From Tetrastigma voinierianum (lineage: Eukaryota; Streptophyta; Magnoliopsida; Vitales; Vitaceae): a DNA stretch of 64,000 nt. This document shows positions 45,751 through 56,689 of this stretch, piece after piece; the first letter of the stretch is position 1; each line of letters starts with the position of its first letter. The notes under the pieces were generated by a model. It had not been told where the DNA came from. It saw only the letters and a program-made list of their open reading frames with translations, and made no database searches. The DNA lies in the NCBI GenBank assembly GCA_016808115.1, contig JAEQBH010005302.1:184509-248508 (forward strand), read 5' to 3'. The position numbers were made by a program, and so were the translations under genes.

Positions 45751-47171
45751 TAAGACCATTTTCCGTCTATGAAAAAAGATGGATCTATTCTTTCTTATAA
45801 AACGACTCATTTAAAATCCATGTATGTGGTCTTGATCACTGCAAGTGTACAGGCCATACAAGTAATAAAAGTGGATATTTAAAGTCCATATATCGTTCCC
45901 ACGAGGAAAGATGATAGATCAAAAGACTAACTACTCAACTGCATAAAGTCATTGCTATTTGGCACTCCTTTGTTATGATGATAAGATGACCCAAAAATGT
46001 AGTCTAGGCCCGGAAATCTTTAATATACAAAAGTAAAGTTTAATAAAATTGTGATTGAGGTTTCATTAGTGAGACAAAACTAGACATGGATCGATTAGTG
46101 ATAATCACTTCTTGCATCTTTCGATTCCTTAGCTCATATAAATTAAGAAAGCTGGAGTTTAGCTCAAGATGCTAGTTAGTATAGTTTGGATTTCTCCTTA
46201 ACCATACTTTTTCAACGATTAAAGGTTTATATTTATTTACAGAATGATGATTCTGTCAGTTACTTGTAATATGTAACCATCTTTATAAGATTTAAGTATT
46301 TTTCTTTTTCAGTACTTCATACTAAGATCTTAGGACTAAAGAATTCTTGCCCTCATGAAATGAGAACATTTTATTCTACAATTTGATTGACACCTCATCC
46401 TACTTCTTATGAATTTCCATCTCGCTGATTAGATCTTTGCTAACACGGGATTTGGATTAAGTCGTCAGAAAGAGGAGAAACCTCAGATTGATTAAGCGTA
46501 CTTCATTCAAACATCCTCGATTATGAGTAAGTTGGAGATCTATCGAGTAACTATCAGAGTTCATTAGTTCCACAGCATTGTTACCATACCCACGAGAATT
46601 GTCCACATGCTCTTAGGATTCTCCATCTACTGTGTCCTCGGAGGGCCTCCTGCTAAATCGAAGGCAAGATCTGACACCTTGCTTGGGTATACGGTACTAA
46701 ATGCAGGAACATTTAAGTCAAATCAATACAAATCAAATAAGTTAATTCTAATTAAAACTTTCTTCCACCTTATGTTTGAAAATGGTATAATAAATGACCA
46801 TTTCAGTGAGTTCAACACTCTAAAAGCTGGTTCACTCATATCGGTGACTAATTGATGGGGAAAATTCAACGAAATCATGAAACGAAGCCCAGGAAACTCG
46901 CGAACTCCATAAACTTTCCATCATCCATTTAAATCAACGGTAATGGAAAAGATGAATTTATAAAGAAATATCATTTCGAAGCTACCTTCAGTTCAATACC
47001 CAATCGAGGAAAATTAAGGAAAACTAACAAAATAAAACTACACTAAAACTAAATCTACTAAAATGGAAAATAAAAGAAAAAGAAAAGAAAAAAAATAAAA
47101 ATATACAAGAGTCTTCAACTACCCAGATGTCCTGGAGTTGTGGAAGTTGCGCACATTTCCCTAGAAGCGTG

Positions 47172-47179
47172 TATTTATA
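47172..47179 (-). promoter_or_regulatory. TATA box of the minus-strand Athila LTR
   Basis: Plus-strand TATTTATA, i.e. TATAAATA on the minus strand, about 70 bp downstream (in the minus-strand sense) of the palindrome array. Confidence 0.55.
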
Positions 47180-47244
47180 GGTTTTCCAATGTTAGGCCTC
47201 ACTTCATTAATTGTGTTGTGGATCCCCAAAATTCTGGCCCAAAT

Positions 47245-47785
47245 TGGTCACTTTGTCGCGACATAGAAAGGTCTTTCGCGATAGAGCTTTCAGTCTTTAT
47301 CGCTACCTCTGTCGTAGCTTCTTGTTTTTTGTCGTGACCTGTTCTCTGGGCGTGCTCTTGGATTGTGTTGCGACATACTTCGATAATGTCGTGACATAAA
47401 TTTTGTTAAGTTCTTGTCGCGACAGGAATGCCTCGTGTCGTGACACCAAACTTGTTTGCAGCCAGCTTTTCATGTCCTTCAGCTTTTGGAATCTATCGTG
47501 ACATAATTTTCCTTGTCGCGTGAGCATTTCACCTTTTATTCAAACTGCGCCAGCGAGTTTAAAGTCCTTAGCAATTTATATCGCGACCGGAAATTTCTTT
47601 GTCGCGATAGACTTTTCTTCTCTAATTCCTCTAGTTTGTTGAGCTGTGTGTTACGACATAGAATTATTTGTTGCGACACAATTGCCTAGGCCATTCTATT
47701 TATTCTTGATTTATGTGTGACCTAATTTTCTACTGTCGCAACACAGAATTTATCGATTTCACGGCACATTGTTGCGACATAAAAC
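47245..47785. repeat. TTGTCGCGACA-type array, left half
   Basis: Members: TTTGTCGCGACATAG (47251), TTTTGTCGTGACC (47326), GTTGCGACATAC (47367), ATGTCGTGACATAA (47386), CTTGTCGCGACAGG (47414), CGTGTCGTGACACC (47434, perfect arms), TATCGTGACATAA (47492), TATCGCGACCGG (47578), TTGTCGCGATAG (47599), TGTTACGACATAG (47648), TTGTTGCGACAC (47669), CTGTCGCAACACAG (47732) and TTGTTGCGACATAA (47769). It is the densest such array in the window. Confidence 0.8.
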
Positions 47786-47789
47786 TTCT

Positions 47790-49785
47790 TTTATGGGCAA
47801 GAAATTCAATTTTACGGAAAAAGAGCAAAATCGTAATTTTAGTTCTGAAATTGTAATTTCGGTTAAAATTCGAATTTATTCTACGGATCTCGGATGACAA
47901 AGCGGATTGCAGTTGGAATCGTCACCGTGAAATCTAGATAGCACATAAAATTTCATGGAATTTCGGGAGCCAGGTCGGAGTTAGCCGTTTTTCGAGAGAC
48001 TATGTCAGCAGTTCAGTCTTGAAGTAAAAATGATTTTGATGCAACAAAGTCACATATAACCTTACTCATGTGCCATAAAGTGGTATGAGTAGAGGAAATA
48101 ATGAAAATGGGCTGGCCAGAGATAGTGCGAATGCTCAGCGGGAATGGAGGGACATAATGGTCATTTTGGAATTTGATTTAAGTCACAAAATGACAAAATA
48201 GGGTACATGCCTTGTCTTCTCCAACTAAAAGAAGCAAAAAACGGGAATTGAAGAGGGAAATAGATCCAGTGACCGAAAATGGTGGTTTTAGAGAGAAGGT
48301 TTCTGACTTCTCTCTAGATTTACGATAAATCCAACCGTCGGCAGTCTTCGGGACAAGAGGGAGAACTGCTCTACGCGGAGAGGGCTTCGTGTAGGTACCG
48401 GATTTAGGGAGTTTTCTCAAACTCCGAGAGGTAGGGGTTTCTCCCTACTTGGGTTTTATTCTTCGGTTAAGTACCATGTAAATGTTGGTTGATTGAGGCC
48501 TTGAGCAGTAGTTTGATCGATCCCAGGCAGGGCCAAGTGTGTGTTTTTGAAATCAATCTTAGCAAGCTATGACTGCCATAGCTGAAGTTGGGTGGTTGAA
48601 TGTTGCACATTTTATGATAAATCATGGATTGATTTGGATGAGGCCGGAAATGGCGAGTGAAATGCGGAGTTCACAAAGTGAGCCAGGTGAATGGATGTGT
48701 GTTTAGGCAGTAAAGCACAGGTTTTTCTTTGTTCCTAGGAATAGTGACGAAAATATATTTTGTGTGAATATGTGTTTTGGTTGAGTGATTCAAGTGAAAT
48801 TCTTTCGTGTATGATCATTAACTGGGAGCTAATTTTGATGTATGAATTGATTTATTTCATGACATGATTGTGTAATTAAGGATATTATGTGGATATGTGC
48901 ATGTTTACATGTTCTAAATGTGATTCTTTGTATTGGAATTGGCGTGCATTACATTATGTCTTTAGGCAATCCTGGGAGTATAGGAGTTAGTGCATGAGAT
49001 GAGTTTAAATGGTTGGAGGGTAGTCTACAAAATATTAATTATCGGAGGTAGTCGAAGGCTAAAAATATCAATCGTCGAGACTGACCCAGTTGATATTCAT
49101 CGGAGGGTAGTCCACAAACAAATAAAATATCAATCGTCGGAGCGGCCGATTGATATATATTCATGGAGGGTTGTCCACAAACTAACAAAACAATAATTCT
49201 CATACGAGGCTTAGGCGAGTGTGGGAAGTCAGTGAGGACTCGGGATTTGAGTTGAGTCGTATAGACATTCAAGTAGGATCATGCATTTTGCTTGAATGTA
49301 TGTTTTATTTTGGAACATTGCATTGCACTTAGGTGAAGAGTAGCCCACTTAGGGTGATTTCACTCTTTTGACGTTCAGCTCACCACAATCGGGGATGCTA
49401 TTTCTGGTCTAGGGAGCGTGGGACGGCTAAATCTGGTAAGCTTTAGAAGAAAGCCCAGGATTGTGGCTTTGGCTTTTTGTGTTTACATGTATTAGAATTC
49501 GAGTATTTTAATATATTTGTATAAGTAAAACATTTGAACTCTTAGAACTATTAGATATAGTTGGTATGTTTTATGGATATTGTAGTATGGGGCCCAGAGA
49601 TCTGTTTTATCTATATTTGTATCATTGTGATTATGTTGGGTACGCTAGGGCGGGTTTCATCACAGTGTTTATTTAGGTAGGCATCCTGTCTGAAGGGACT
49701 CTGGATTTTGAGTGGCGTTGGGTAACCGACATCAGCCCCATGTTGTGGGTTGAGGATGGTAAGCGGACCCGGGGTTAGAGATCAC
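47790..49785 (+). mobile_element. chromovirus 5' LTR
   Basis: Collinear with 54661-56645 over about 2 kb, with many small differences. The start is approximate because the first ~10 bases are altered (TTTATGGGCAAG against TGCTCTGAGGCAGAG). The end is set by the PBS at 49791. Flanking CTTCT (47785-47789) and CATCT (56646-56650) may be a decayed target duplication. Shared R-U5 blocks (GGTGAAGAGTAGCCC, CTCACCACAATCG) link it to the solo LTRs at 27.0, 34.1 and 38.5 kb. Confidence 0.8.
49015..49200. repeat. degenerate 55-65-bp repeats with inverted arms in LTR
   Basis: Units contain TATCAATCGTCGG, TTGATATTCATCGGAGGG and GTCCACAAACAAATAAA. ATATCAATCG (49127-49136) and CGATTGATAT (49147-49156) form a 10-bp perfect inverted repeat. 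The 3' LTR has the matching block at 55870-56045. Confidence 0.65.
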
Positions 49786-49790
49786 GAGCT

Positions 49791-49802
49791 TGGTATCGAA
49801 GC
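49791..49802 (+). other. Met PBS of the chromovirus
   Basis: TGGTATCGAAGC right after the LTR end is a small variant of TGGTATCAGAGC, the initiator tRNA-Met site. Confidence 0.75.
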
Positions 49803-51612
49803 TGCTGGGTATCACGGTACACTAGGGCTTGAGGGATTTGGGTAGGCCATGGTTGAATTAGAGCATCACCACTAGGTGTGGTTCGATGTCGGTTTAGGTA
49901 TGAGATTACCTAGAAATCACGGAACAAAACTAGGACACTACATGCATGTGTTGATGTGTTTTGTATGGTTGATAGATTATTGTATGATAGTGTATGCGTG
50001 TTGTATGTATGATGTGAATGTTTGTGTGCTTAGGAAAATAGCACATAGGTATTGGAAAACAAATTTTGGAATTTACAGTATGTAAACTGGAAGGATAAAA
50101 TAAAAGGAATAAATTTTTTGAAATTTATTTGGTTTATTGAGAAATGAAATCAAATTTTAAGTAATTTGAGTTGGAACATTAGGGTTAGTGTTAATATAGG
50201 AGACTTTGAGGAAATTCTGGACCATTTTCCAGAATTAAAAGAAAAAAAATATATAGGTATATATTTTTTGTGTCTTCCAGTAGTTGGGAGAAATGAAAAA
50301 AAAAATGAATGAAAGGTGGAGAAATTTTTTTTTTTTGTGTGAAACTGGAAAAAGAAAATAAATTTTATAAATTTATTCGGTTATGAGGTGAAGAAAATAA
50401 TTTTCTAAGGTTTTATATGGTGTAAAACCGAAGAAAAATGAAAAAAAATTGTAAATTTATTTGAGTGTTAAAGAAAATGAAAAAAAAAATATGTATAAAT
50501 ATTTTTTTCAGAATTTTTCCAATAGCTGGAAATAAGGGAAAATGAATAATGAAAAAAAAAAAAGAAGAAAAATTTGTTAGTGCGGAAATTGTTTTTGGGC
50601 TCTTTGCCCAATTATGTGTGAAAAAAAAAAATTGTATTGCAAGAGTATGATTGTATTGTGACTGCAAGGAGGTGCAATTAGCATGGGTTGTATTGCAATA
50701 AAGCCAATTTGTATTGCAAGATAGTTGTTTTAGAGAATTTGGTTAAGGGTTTTATTACAATGGAGTTGATTTATATTATTATTCTGATAGGAAGAATTTG
50801 GAAGGATTGGATTGTATTAAGTGAATAGGCTAGGTTGAGTTCTTGATACAAAGTGTATTCTGACAATTATTGTATTGTAGAGTTCATTGGAGGGTATGTT
50901 GCAATACATATATTGTATTGCGACGAGTTAATTTGGGAAGAAGCGATTAATCACGATACAAAATTTGTATAAGTATTTGAGGTGGTACGGTTTGGCTAAA
51001 TTGAGTTCTGTCTGAGAATAGTGCGAACAGGAGAAATTTAGAAATTTGTGTCAGCATTTATGTGATGACGAGACCACGATCTGACCGATGGGAGCCGAGC
51101 GCGGTGGTATTTGGGGCGGTATTTGGCCTTGGTGTGCCGGCATGGGCTATTTGCGACCACGGCGGTAGTTTGTGACACGGTCGGGGGCCGAGCCCGCAAT
51201 CTGACCAGGCCGCCAGCGTCTGACCATGAGCGCGCGGCTGGGTGTGCTGTCTTGCCTTGAAATTTGGCGTCTTCAATTTCCCAGGCGGTGGGGCTGTGTG
51301 TGTGCACAGTGCACTTGTTCGATTTTTGAACTTCGGTAATGTTTTGAGTTCCTGAGGAATTTTTTCGAGAAATAAAATAAAATAAAGGAAATATAATTTG
51401 AAAAAAAAAAAAAAAAAATAAAATCTGAAATTTTTTTTTAAAATTTTCTTGTGTATGATTTAATATATAAGATAATTATATTGCATTTATTATAAATGCA
51501 TTGACGGGGTATGTGAAATTTTTTTTTTTATTTTCGGTGTATGAATAGTGTCTCGGGGCTGTGTTTGAGCCTTAGAATCTTGCATTGTATTAGCGCCATG
51601 TTAATTGTGTAG
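49803..51612 (+). other. long AT-rich leader of the chromovirus
   Basis: No gene. 50090-50580 consists of degenerate repeats with poly-A and poly-T runs. A palindrome array lies at 50625-50930. A GC-rich island at 51055-51300 gives long minus-strand frames without recognisable domains. 51360-51550 is again A/T-rich. At 1.8 kb the leader is long. Confidence 0.5.
50625..50930. repeat. TGTATTGCAATACA-type palindrome array
   Basis: Members: ATTGTATTGCAAG (50631-50643), TTGTATTGTGACTGCAAGG (50651), GTTGTATTGCAATAA (50688-50702), TTTGTATTGCAAGA (50709), TTATTGTATTGTAG (50867) and TTGCAATACATATATTGTATTGCG (50899-50921), which is a perfect inverted repeat with 8-bp arms. The full dyad TGTATTGCAATACA is self-complementary. 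Confidence 0.65.
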
Positions 51613-52020
51613 ATGGTAGTAAGAGGGCGAGGAAGTAGAGGACGTCCGCGGGGCAACGTCAAACCTGCAGACATATGACGGTAGTGGCATTTGATCCAGT
51701 GAGGCCTTTGTAGAAATTTGTAGATGTGCCGTTTGCTACTCGCTTAGGAGTTGCTTATAGCGGGTGATCGGGAGGTCTAGTAACCTCCGGAAGTTTAGGA
51801 CAGCATCATCCTCCAGAGCATTCATTGGGAGAGGGGGCCCGAGTAGTGGCGAGACCATTGGTTCGTCTCTGGTCGAGAAAGGTGTTAAAAGGGCATGGAA
51901 GTGCCTCGACCTACCCCGAGGTCATTTGTTTGTGTTCTGGCCCAAGTGAGGCCCGAATATGGTGGAAATGGGGCGAGGACCTCTAAAGACCTTGGGGGCC
52001 TTAGTATGCAGGTTCTCTCC
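51613..52020 (+). pseudogene. gag: chromovirus gag remnant, mostly deleted
   Basis: ATG at 51613 opens MVVRGRGSRGRPRGN, an Arg/Gly-rich start like that of Tekay/Del gag. A stop follows after about 22 codons. Only ~400 bp separate this from protease text, whereas a full gag needs over 1 kb, so most of capsid and the zinc knuckle are deleted. Confidence 0.5.
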
Positions 52021-52420
52021 TAGGGATTAGGCGGGAATATGTATGATATGTCGCGGTTGCGAGTTGCGGATCTCGGGACTCTACTCGCTAGTAGACTGGG
52101 GATCATGGGTGTGTCGGAGTTCGATGTCATCCACGGGGATGGATTGGTGACAACTACGAGGTTGTTATGTCGATTGTGAGGCGTAAGAAGGGTTCTGCCA
52201 TGCGCGGGCCAGTGCTCGTGTGGTATTTCGGGGGACAGGCGACATTTGCCCCAGACCCCGATTATCCCGAGTCAGTGTATCAGACCCGGGTTAAGCGATT
52301 GGTATGTGCCACCACTAGAGGACGAGGAGAGACCAGGACTTAGATCTACCTCGGGTGGTGTGCGGAGTGTGTGGATGTTTTCCCGGGATGACTCTGGGCC
52401 CTTCACACGGAGGAGGGTTG
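52021..52420 (+). pseudogene. pro: chromovirus protease remnant
   Basis: MSRLRVADLGTLLASRLGIM followed by EFDVIHGDGLV (about 52047-52153) corresponds to the protease end of chromoviruses, where the conserved text is ...EFDVILGMDWL. The catalytic DSGA region is not recognisable. The frames then break up toward the protease-RT linker. Confidence 0.6.
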
Positions 52421-53290
52421 TAGACTTCGGTGTCGGGATTCCTTTGGTACTTCACCATCTCTATGACTCGCGTGGATGGCACCGATTGAAGTTCACGGGA
52501 ACTCGAGTCCAAACTCTGGGATTCTTGGATAAGGGGTTCATTAGGCAGAGCACTTCACCGTGAGGCGCTCCGTTGTTTGCGAAGAAAATAAGACCCTTCA
52601 GTTGTGCATTGATTACCGACAGTTGAATAGGGTTACGATCAAGAATCGGTACCCCATTCTGCAGAGGATTAATGATTTGTTTGATCGGTTGGGAGAGCTG
52701 AGTCTACTCTAAGATAGACCTTCGCACTGGTTACCATCGGTTGGGGTTAGGGATCGTGAGATATTCCTAAGGCGTTTAAGGACCCATGTTATGGGCCTTT
52801 GGGTTCACGGTGATGCCCCAGATTGTGAATGCGCCGCGCATTCCATGGATCTCATGTAGGATAGCTGACCCTGCATTTAGATCAGTTTGTCCGTGATGCC
52901 GTGGATGGCATTTTGATCCCCACTCGAGTCAGTGGGAGCATAGAGTATCCCTTGAGATCGTTTCACAGGTTGTTGAGACCATCGGTTGTACTCGAGTTCG
53001 GTAAGTGGCGAGTTTTGACTGCGGGGTGAGATTTTGGAACACGTGGTGTCGCGGCGTCGGGCGTGTCGATGGACCCGAGAGAAGGTCGGCGTGATGAGTT
53101 GGGAGGCGAAGTCGGTCTTCGAGATACGTAGTTTTCTTGGGATTGAGTGGGTATTCTGGGAGATTCATTGAGGACTTCTCGGGATAGCGACACCTATGGT
53201 AGGTTGACCGAGAGAGTGGGTTTGGAGTGCGGGATGGCCGTGCGAGAGGCATTCCAGGAGTTGAAGAGGAGACTTAGCCGGCTCCTATGC
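52421..53290 (+). pseudogene. pol: chromovirus reverse transcriptase, broken
   Basis: FLDKGFIRQSTSP (about 52522-52560) opens the domain. LCIDYRQLNRVTIKNRYPIL (52600-52659) and INDLFDRLGEL (52669-52701) are well preserved. IDLRTGYHRL follows near 52715-52745, and only MDLM of the catalytic neighbourhood is visible (about 52842). The YVDD-type catalytic segment is not readable. The thumb end EIRSFLG...SGYSGRFIEDFS (about 53120-53180) needs one frameshift. The phrases are those of the Tekay/Del branch of chromoviruses. Confidence 0.8.
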
Positions 53291-53640
53291 CGGTAGTCCG
53301 GACGGGGGACCCAGGGGTGGTGTATTGCCTGATGCCTCGAGGCGGATGGGATGTGTTTTGATGCAGTCCGGGAGGGTAGTAGCTTATGGTTCTCGTTAGT
53401 TGAAGAATCACGAGCAGAATTACCCCACACACGGACATGGTTATCACGCAGACTTAGAGTTGAGTGATAGGAGTCGGGAGTGACTCGAGATGAAAACACA
53501 CGGACATGGTTATCACACAGACTTAGAGTTGAGTGATAGGAGTCGGGAGTGACTCGAGATGAAAACACACGGACATGGTTATCACGCAGACTTAGAGTTG
53601 AGTGATAGGAGTCGGGGGTGACTCGAGGTTTGGATACCCC
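53291..53640 (+). pseudogene. pol: chromovirus RNase H with tandem 23-codon insertion
   Basis: DASRRMGCVLMQSGRVVAYG (about 53329-53388) carries the first acidic residue, then a TAG, then LKNHEQNYPTH (53401-53433). Directly after the conserved PTH the coding text enters a 69-bp tandem repeat (53432-53632) with the phrase GHGYHADLELSDRSRE. Each unit then has a TGA. 69 is a multiple of three, so the frame is preserved across units. Confidence 0.75.
53432..53632. repeat. 69-bp tandem repeat, three copies
   Basis: CGGACATGG starts at 53432, 53501 and 53570. Units are about 97% identical (one A/G change at CACGCAG/CACACAG and one near GGGAGTG/GGGGGTG). Near-identity in such a decayed element points to a recent expansion. 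Confidence 0.95.
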
Positions 53641-54560
53641 TTTGGAAATTGCATTTAGTGTTGTTTAATTTGGAAGGGCTGGAGTAAATGGATGTCATTC
53701 ATGACATGGACTAGGTTGTGGTCAGTTGGATTATCGGTGATTGTATTTTAGAGTTAGCGTTTACAACTGAGGGTTATATGGAGTTCACACGTGTTGTATG
53801 GATTATATATGGGTGTTAGAGGACACGCTGCTAGCATGCGTCCTGGATCATAAGGGTAGAGGATTAATTGTCCTTAGTGGAATTCGCTGCTCTTGATAGT
53901 TATCGAGGCGAGTATCACGAATGGCACCATATGGGGCGTGTATGGGAGGCCATGTAGATCCCTCACCGTTATGTTGGGCCAGGGTGGAGATGAGCTCCAT
54001 CCTTGGAGTCTGATACGATTAGAGACACCTCTCCCCAGAAGGAGGCTTGATCGATAGCGTCTTCTCACGACTCAGTCGCGGAAGGCTATCTTGGTGTGCG
54101 ATGTCGACCCTTAGAGTTCGAGGTTGGGATCCGCGTCTTCTTGGAAGGTGATGCCTAAGGAGGAGTGGTCGAGTTCGGTGAGCGAGGGAAGTTATTCATA
54201 GAGGTTAGTTGGGCCTTCGAGATACTCGAGGGTAGGCAACTGTTCTTTGTCTGGGTTGGCGTTCTATGACATGTCGGTGTCCACGGGTATTTTCCCGTCT
54301 CCATGCTCAGGAAGTATATACGGATCCGGCTCATGTGGTGGATTAGGGACAGTTGAGAGTTGACACGGATGGGACCTTCGAGGAGGGACCGGTCTGCATT
54401 ACGATAGTCGTGATCAGGTTTTGCGGCGCAAGACCGTGAGGCTAGTGAGGGTGCTATGGCGGCACTAGAAATTGGAGGAGTCGAGCGTGGGAGGCGAGGG
54501 CCAACGTGCGGGCCCTTATCCCCTTCTTGTTTAGGGATGGTATGTGGTTTAGTCGTTTAA
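53641..54560 (+). pseudogene. pol: chromovirus integrase remnant, C-terminal part
   Basis: The zinc finger and catalytic core are not recognisable (53641-54080; probably deleted or scrambled). The C-terminal part is: RPLEFEVGIRVFLEGDA then GVVEFGERGKLF (about 54107-54195), followed by HGYFPVSMLRKYIR (54277-54318) and ELTRMGP...DREASEGAMAA (about 54356-54465). It ends with IGGVERGRRGPTCGPLSP. These correspond to the GPY/F module and the VFHVSMLRKY motif of chromovirus integrase. The typical chromodomain-like end is not separable from the decay. Confidence 0.7.
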
Positions 54561-54648
54561 GTTTAAATGTTGTACATGCATGGTAGAGTGCACGTGCATA
54601 TGCATGTGAGCGATTGTGATTGTCAGAATTTGGAATGAGAATTCCTTT

Positions 54649-54660
54649 AAGAGAGGAGAA
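54649..54660 (+). other. polypurine tract of the chromovirus
   Basis: AAGAGAGGAGAA immediately before TGCTCTGAGG, the start of the 3' LTR. Confidence 0.75.
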
Positions 54661-56645
54661 TGCTCTGAGGCAGAGAAGTTCCAAATTATGGAAAAAGGGC
54701 AAAATCGTAATTTTGGTTACGAAATTGTAAATTCGGTTAAAAATCGGAATTTATTCTGCGGATCTCGGATGGCCAAACGGATTACAGTTGGAATCGTCTC
54801 CTTGAAATCTAAGCTAGCACATAATTTCATGGAATTTGAGACGGTCGGAGTTGGCATGTTTTAGAAGCATCACGGTTGGTGCCGTAAAGCGATTTCAATA
54901 AAGCGAAAGTCATATAACACGTACTCATGTGCCATAAGAAAGTGGTATGATGAAATAATGAAGAAATGGACCGGACGAGATAGTCTGCGAGAGTCATAAA
55001 GCGAGAATGGAGGGACATAATGAGTACGTTTGGAATTTGATTTAAGTCACGAAATGACAAAATAGAATACATACCTTGTCTTCTCTGACTAAAGAAGCAG
55101 CAGCGGGAATTGAAATAGATCCGGTGGCGAAAATGGTGGTTTTTAGAAGGTCTCGACTTATCTAGATTCACGACAAATCAGGCCAGTTGGAGTCTTCGGA
55201 GACAGAGGGAGGAGAACTTCTCTCACGCGGAGGGACGCATGGAGTACGGATTTAGGGAGTTTTCTCAAACTCAGGAAGGTGAGTTTCTCCCTACTTGGGT
55301 TTATTCTTCGGTTGAAGTACCATGTAAAATGTTTGGTTGATTGAGGCCTTGAGCGGCCCAGGTTGATGGGTCCCGAGGCAGGACGAGTGATGTGATTTTG
55401 AAATCAAATGCCCAGCGTAGTGGCGCCATGGCTGATTTGGGTGGTTGAATGTTGCGACACGTGAGTAAATCATGGATTGATTTGGATGAGGCGGAAATGG
55501 CAGTGAAATACGAGTTCCTGAAGTGAGCCAGGTGGATGAATGTGTGTTTTGAGCGAAGTAAAACCCTAGGTTTTGCATTTCACTAGGAATAGTATTACGA
55601 AAATATATTTTTATGTTGAATATGTGTTTGGTTGAGTGATTCAAAAGTGAAATTGCTCGTGTATGATCATTGCTTTGAGGGCTAATTTTGATGTATGAAT
55701 TGATTTATTTCATGACATGATTGTGTAATTGGATATTATGTGGATATGTGCATGTTTTAATGTTCGTATGATTAGGCGTATTAGATTGACATACATCGTT
55801 CCAGTATCTCTTTGGAACATCCTAGAGTTATAGGGTTAGTGCATGAGATGAGTCTGAAAATGGTTCGATTGATCTAAAATGTGAATTATCGGAGGGTGAG
55901 TCAGACTAAAGTATCAATCGTCGGGCTGGCCCAGTTGATATTCATCGAGATGATCCACGAACAAATAAAGATATCAATCGTCGGACGTGATTGATATATA
56001 TTCGCCAGGAGGTTGTCCCACGAACTAACAAAACTATAATTCTCATACGAGGCTTAGGCGAGTGTGAGAGAGAGTCGGTGAGGACTGGATTCTGGGTTGG
56101 TCATGTAGACATTCAAGTAGGATCATGCATTTGCTTGAATGTATGTTTATTTACAGACATTGCATTTGCACTTGAGTGGAGTAGCCCGCGGGGTAGTTCC
56201 ACTCTGGGCATTATTTCGCCTGTCGAGGATACTATTTCGGTGCGAGGGAGGCGTACGAGAGCGGCTCGTCTAAAGGCCGCTTTAGAGAGATAGTGTCGGA
56301 TTGTGGCTTTGGCTTTGATGATGTTTACATGTATTAAATTTAGGTATTTTAATACTATGTTGTATGAAATCAAAACATTTGAACTCTTAGAGTAATTGGA
56401 TCACTAGTTGGGTATGTTTTATGGATATTGTAGTATGGAATTTTGAGATCACAGTTTTTATCTATATTTGTATCATTGTGATTATATTGGACTACTTGGG
56501 ACGGGTTTTGCCAGGTGTTTTATTTGGGTAGGCTCCCGATCTGAAGGGACTGCGATTTTCACTGAGTGGCGTCGGGTAACTTGGAGCATCCACTTACAAC
56601 ATTGCGAGGTTGTGGATAGTCGGGGACCCGAGTTTAGGCGTCACA
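54661..56645 (+). mobile_element. chromovirus 3' LTR
   Basis: 1985 bp, from TG after the polypurine tract to GGCGTCACA. Collinear with the 5' LTR throughout. Differences include many small indels, so the insertion is old. Confidence 0.85.
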
Positions 56646-56689
56646 CATCTTTGTCACGGCCCGAGATTACGCCTTCAATTCTTTATCAT

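Noticed and set aside
47245..47785. Short repeats with unique spacers, superficially like a CRISPR array
   Set aside because: Repeats are only 10-14 bp, variable and self-complementary with irregular spacing, and lie in a plant LTR. No cas-like genes are present.
51038..51307. Two overlapping minus-strand frames in a GC-rich island
   Set aside because: The island is in the chromovirus leader; the frames have no family resemblance and are explained by GC content.
53194..53568. Minus-strand frame of 124 codons with an internal repeat
   Set aside because: It is the antisense of chromovirus RNase H and its 69-bp tandem repeat.
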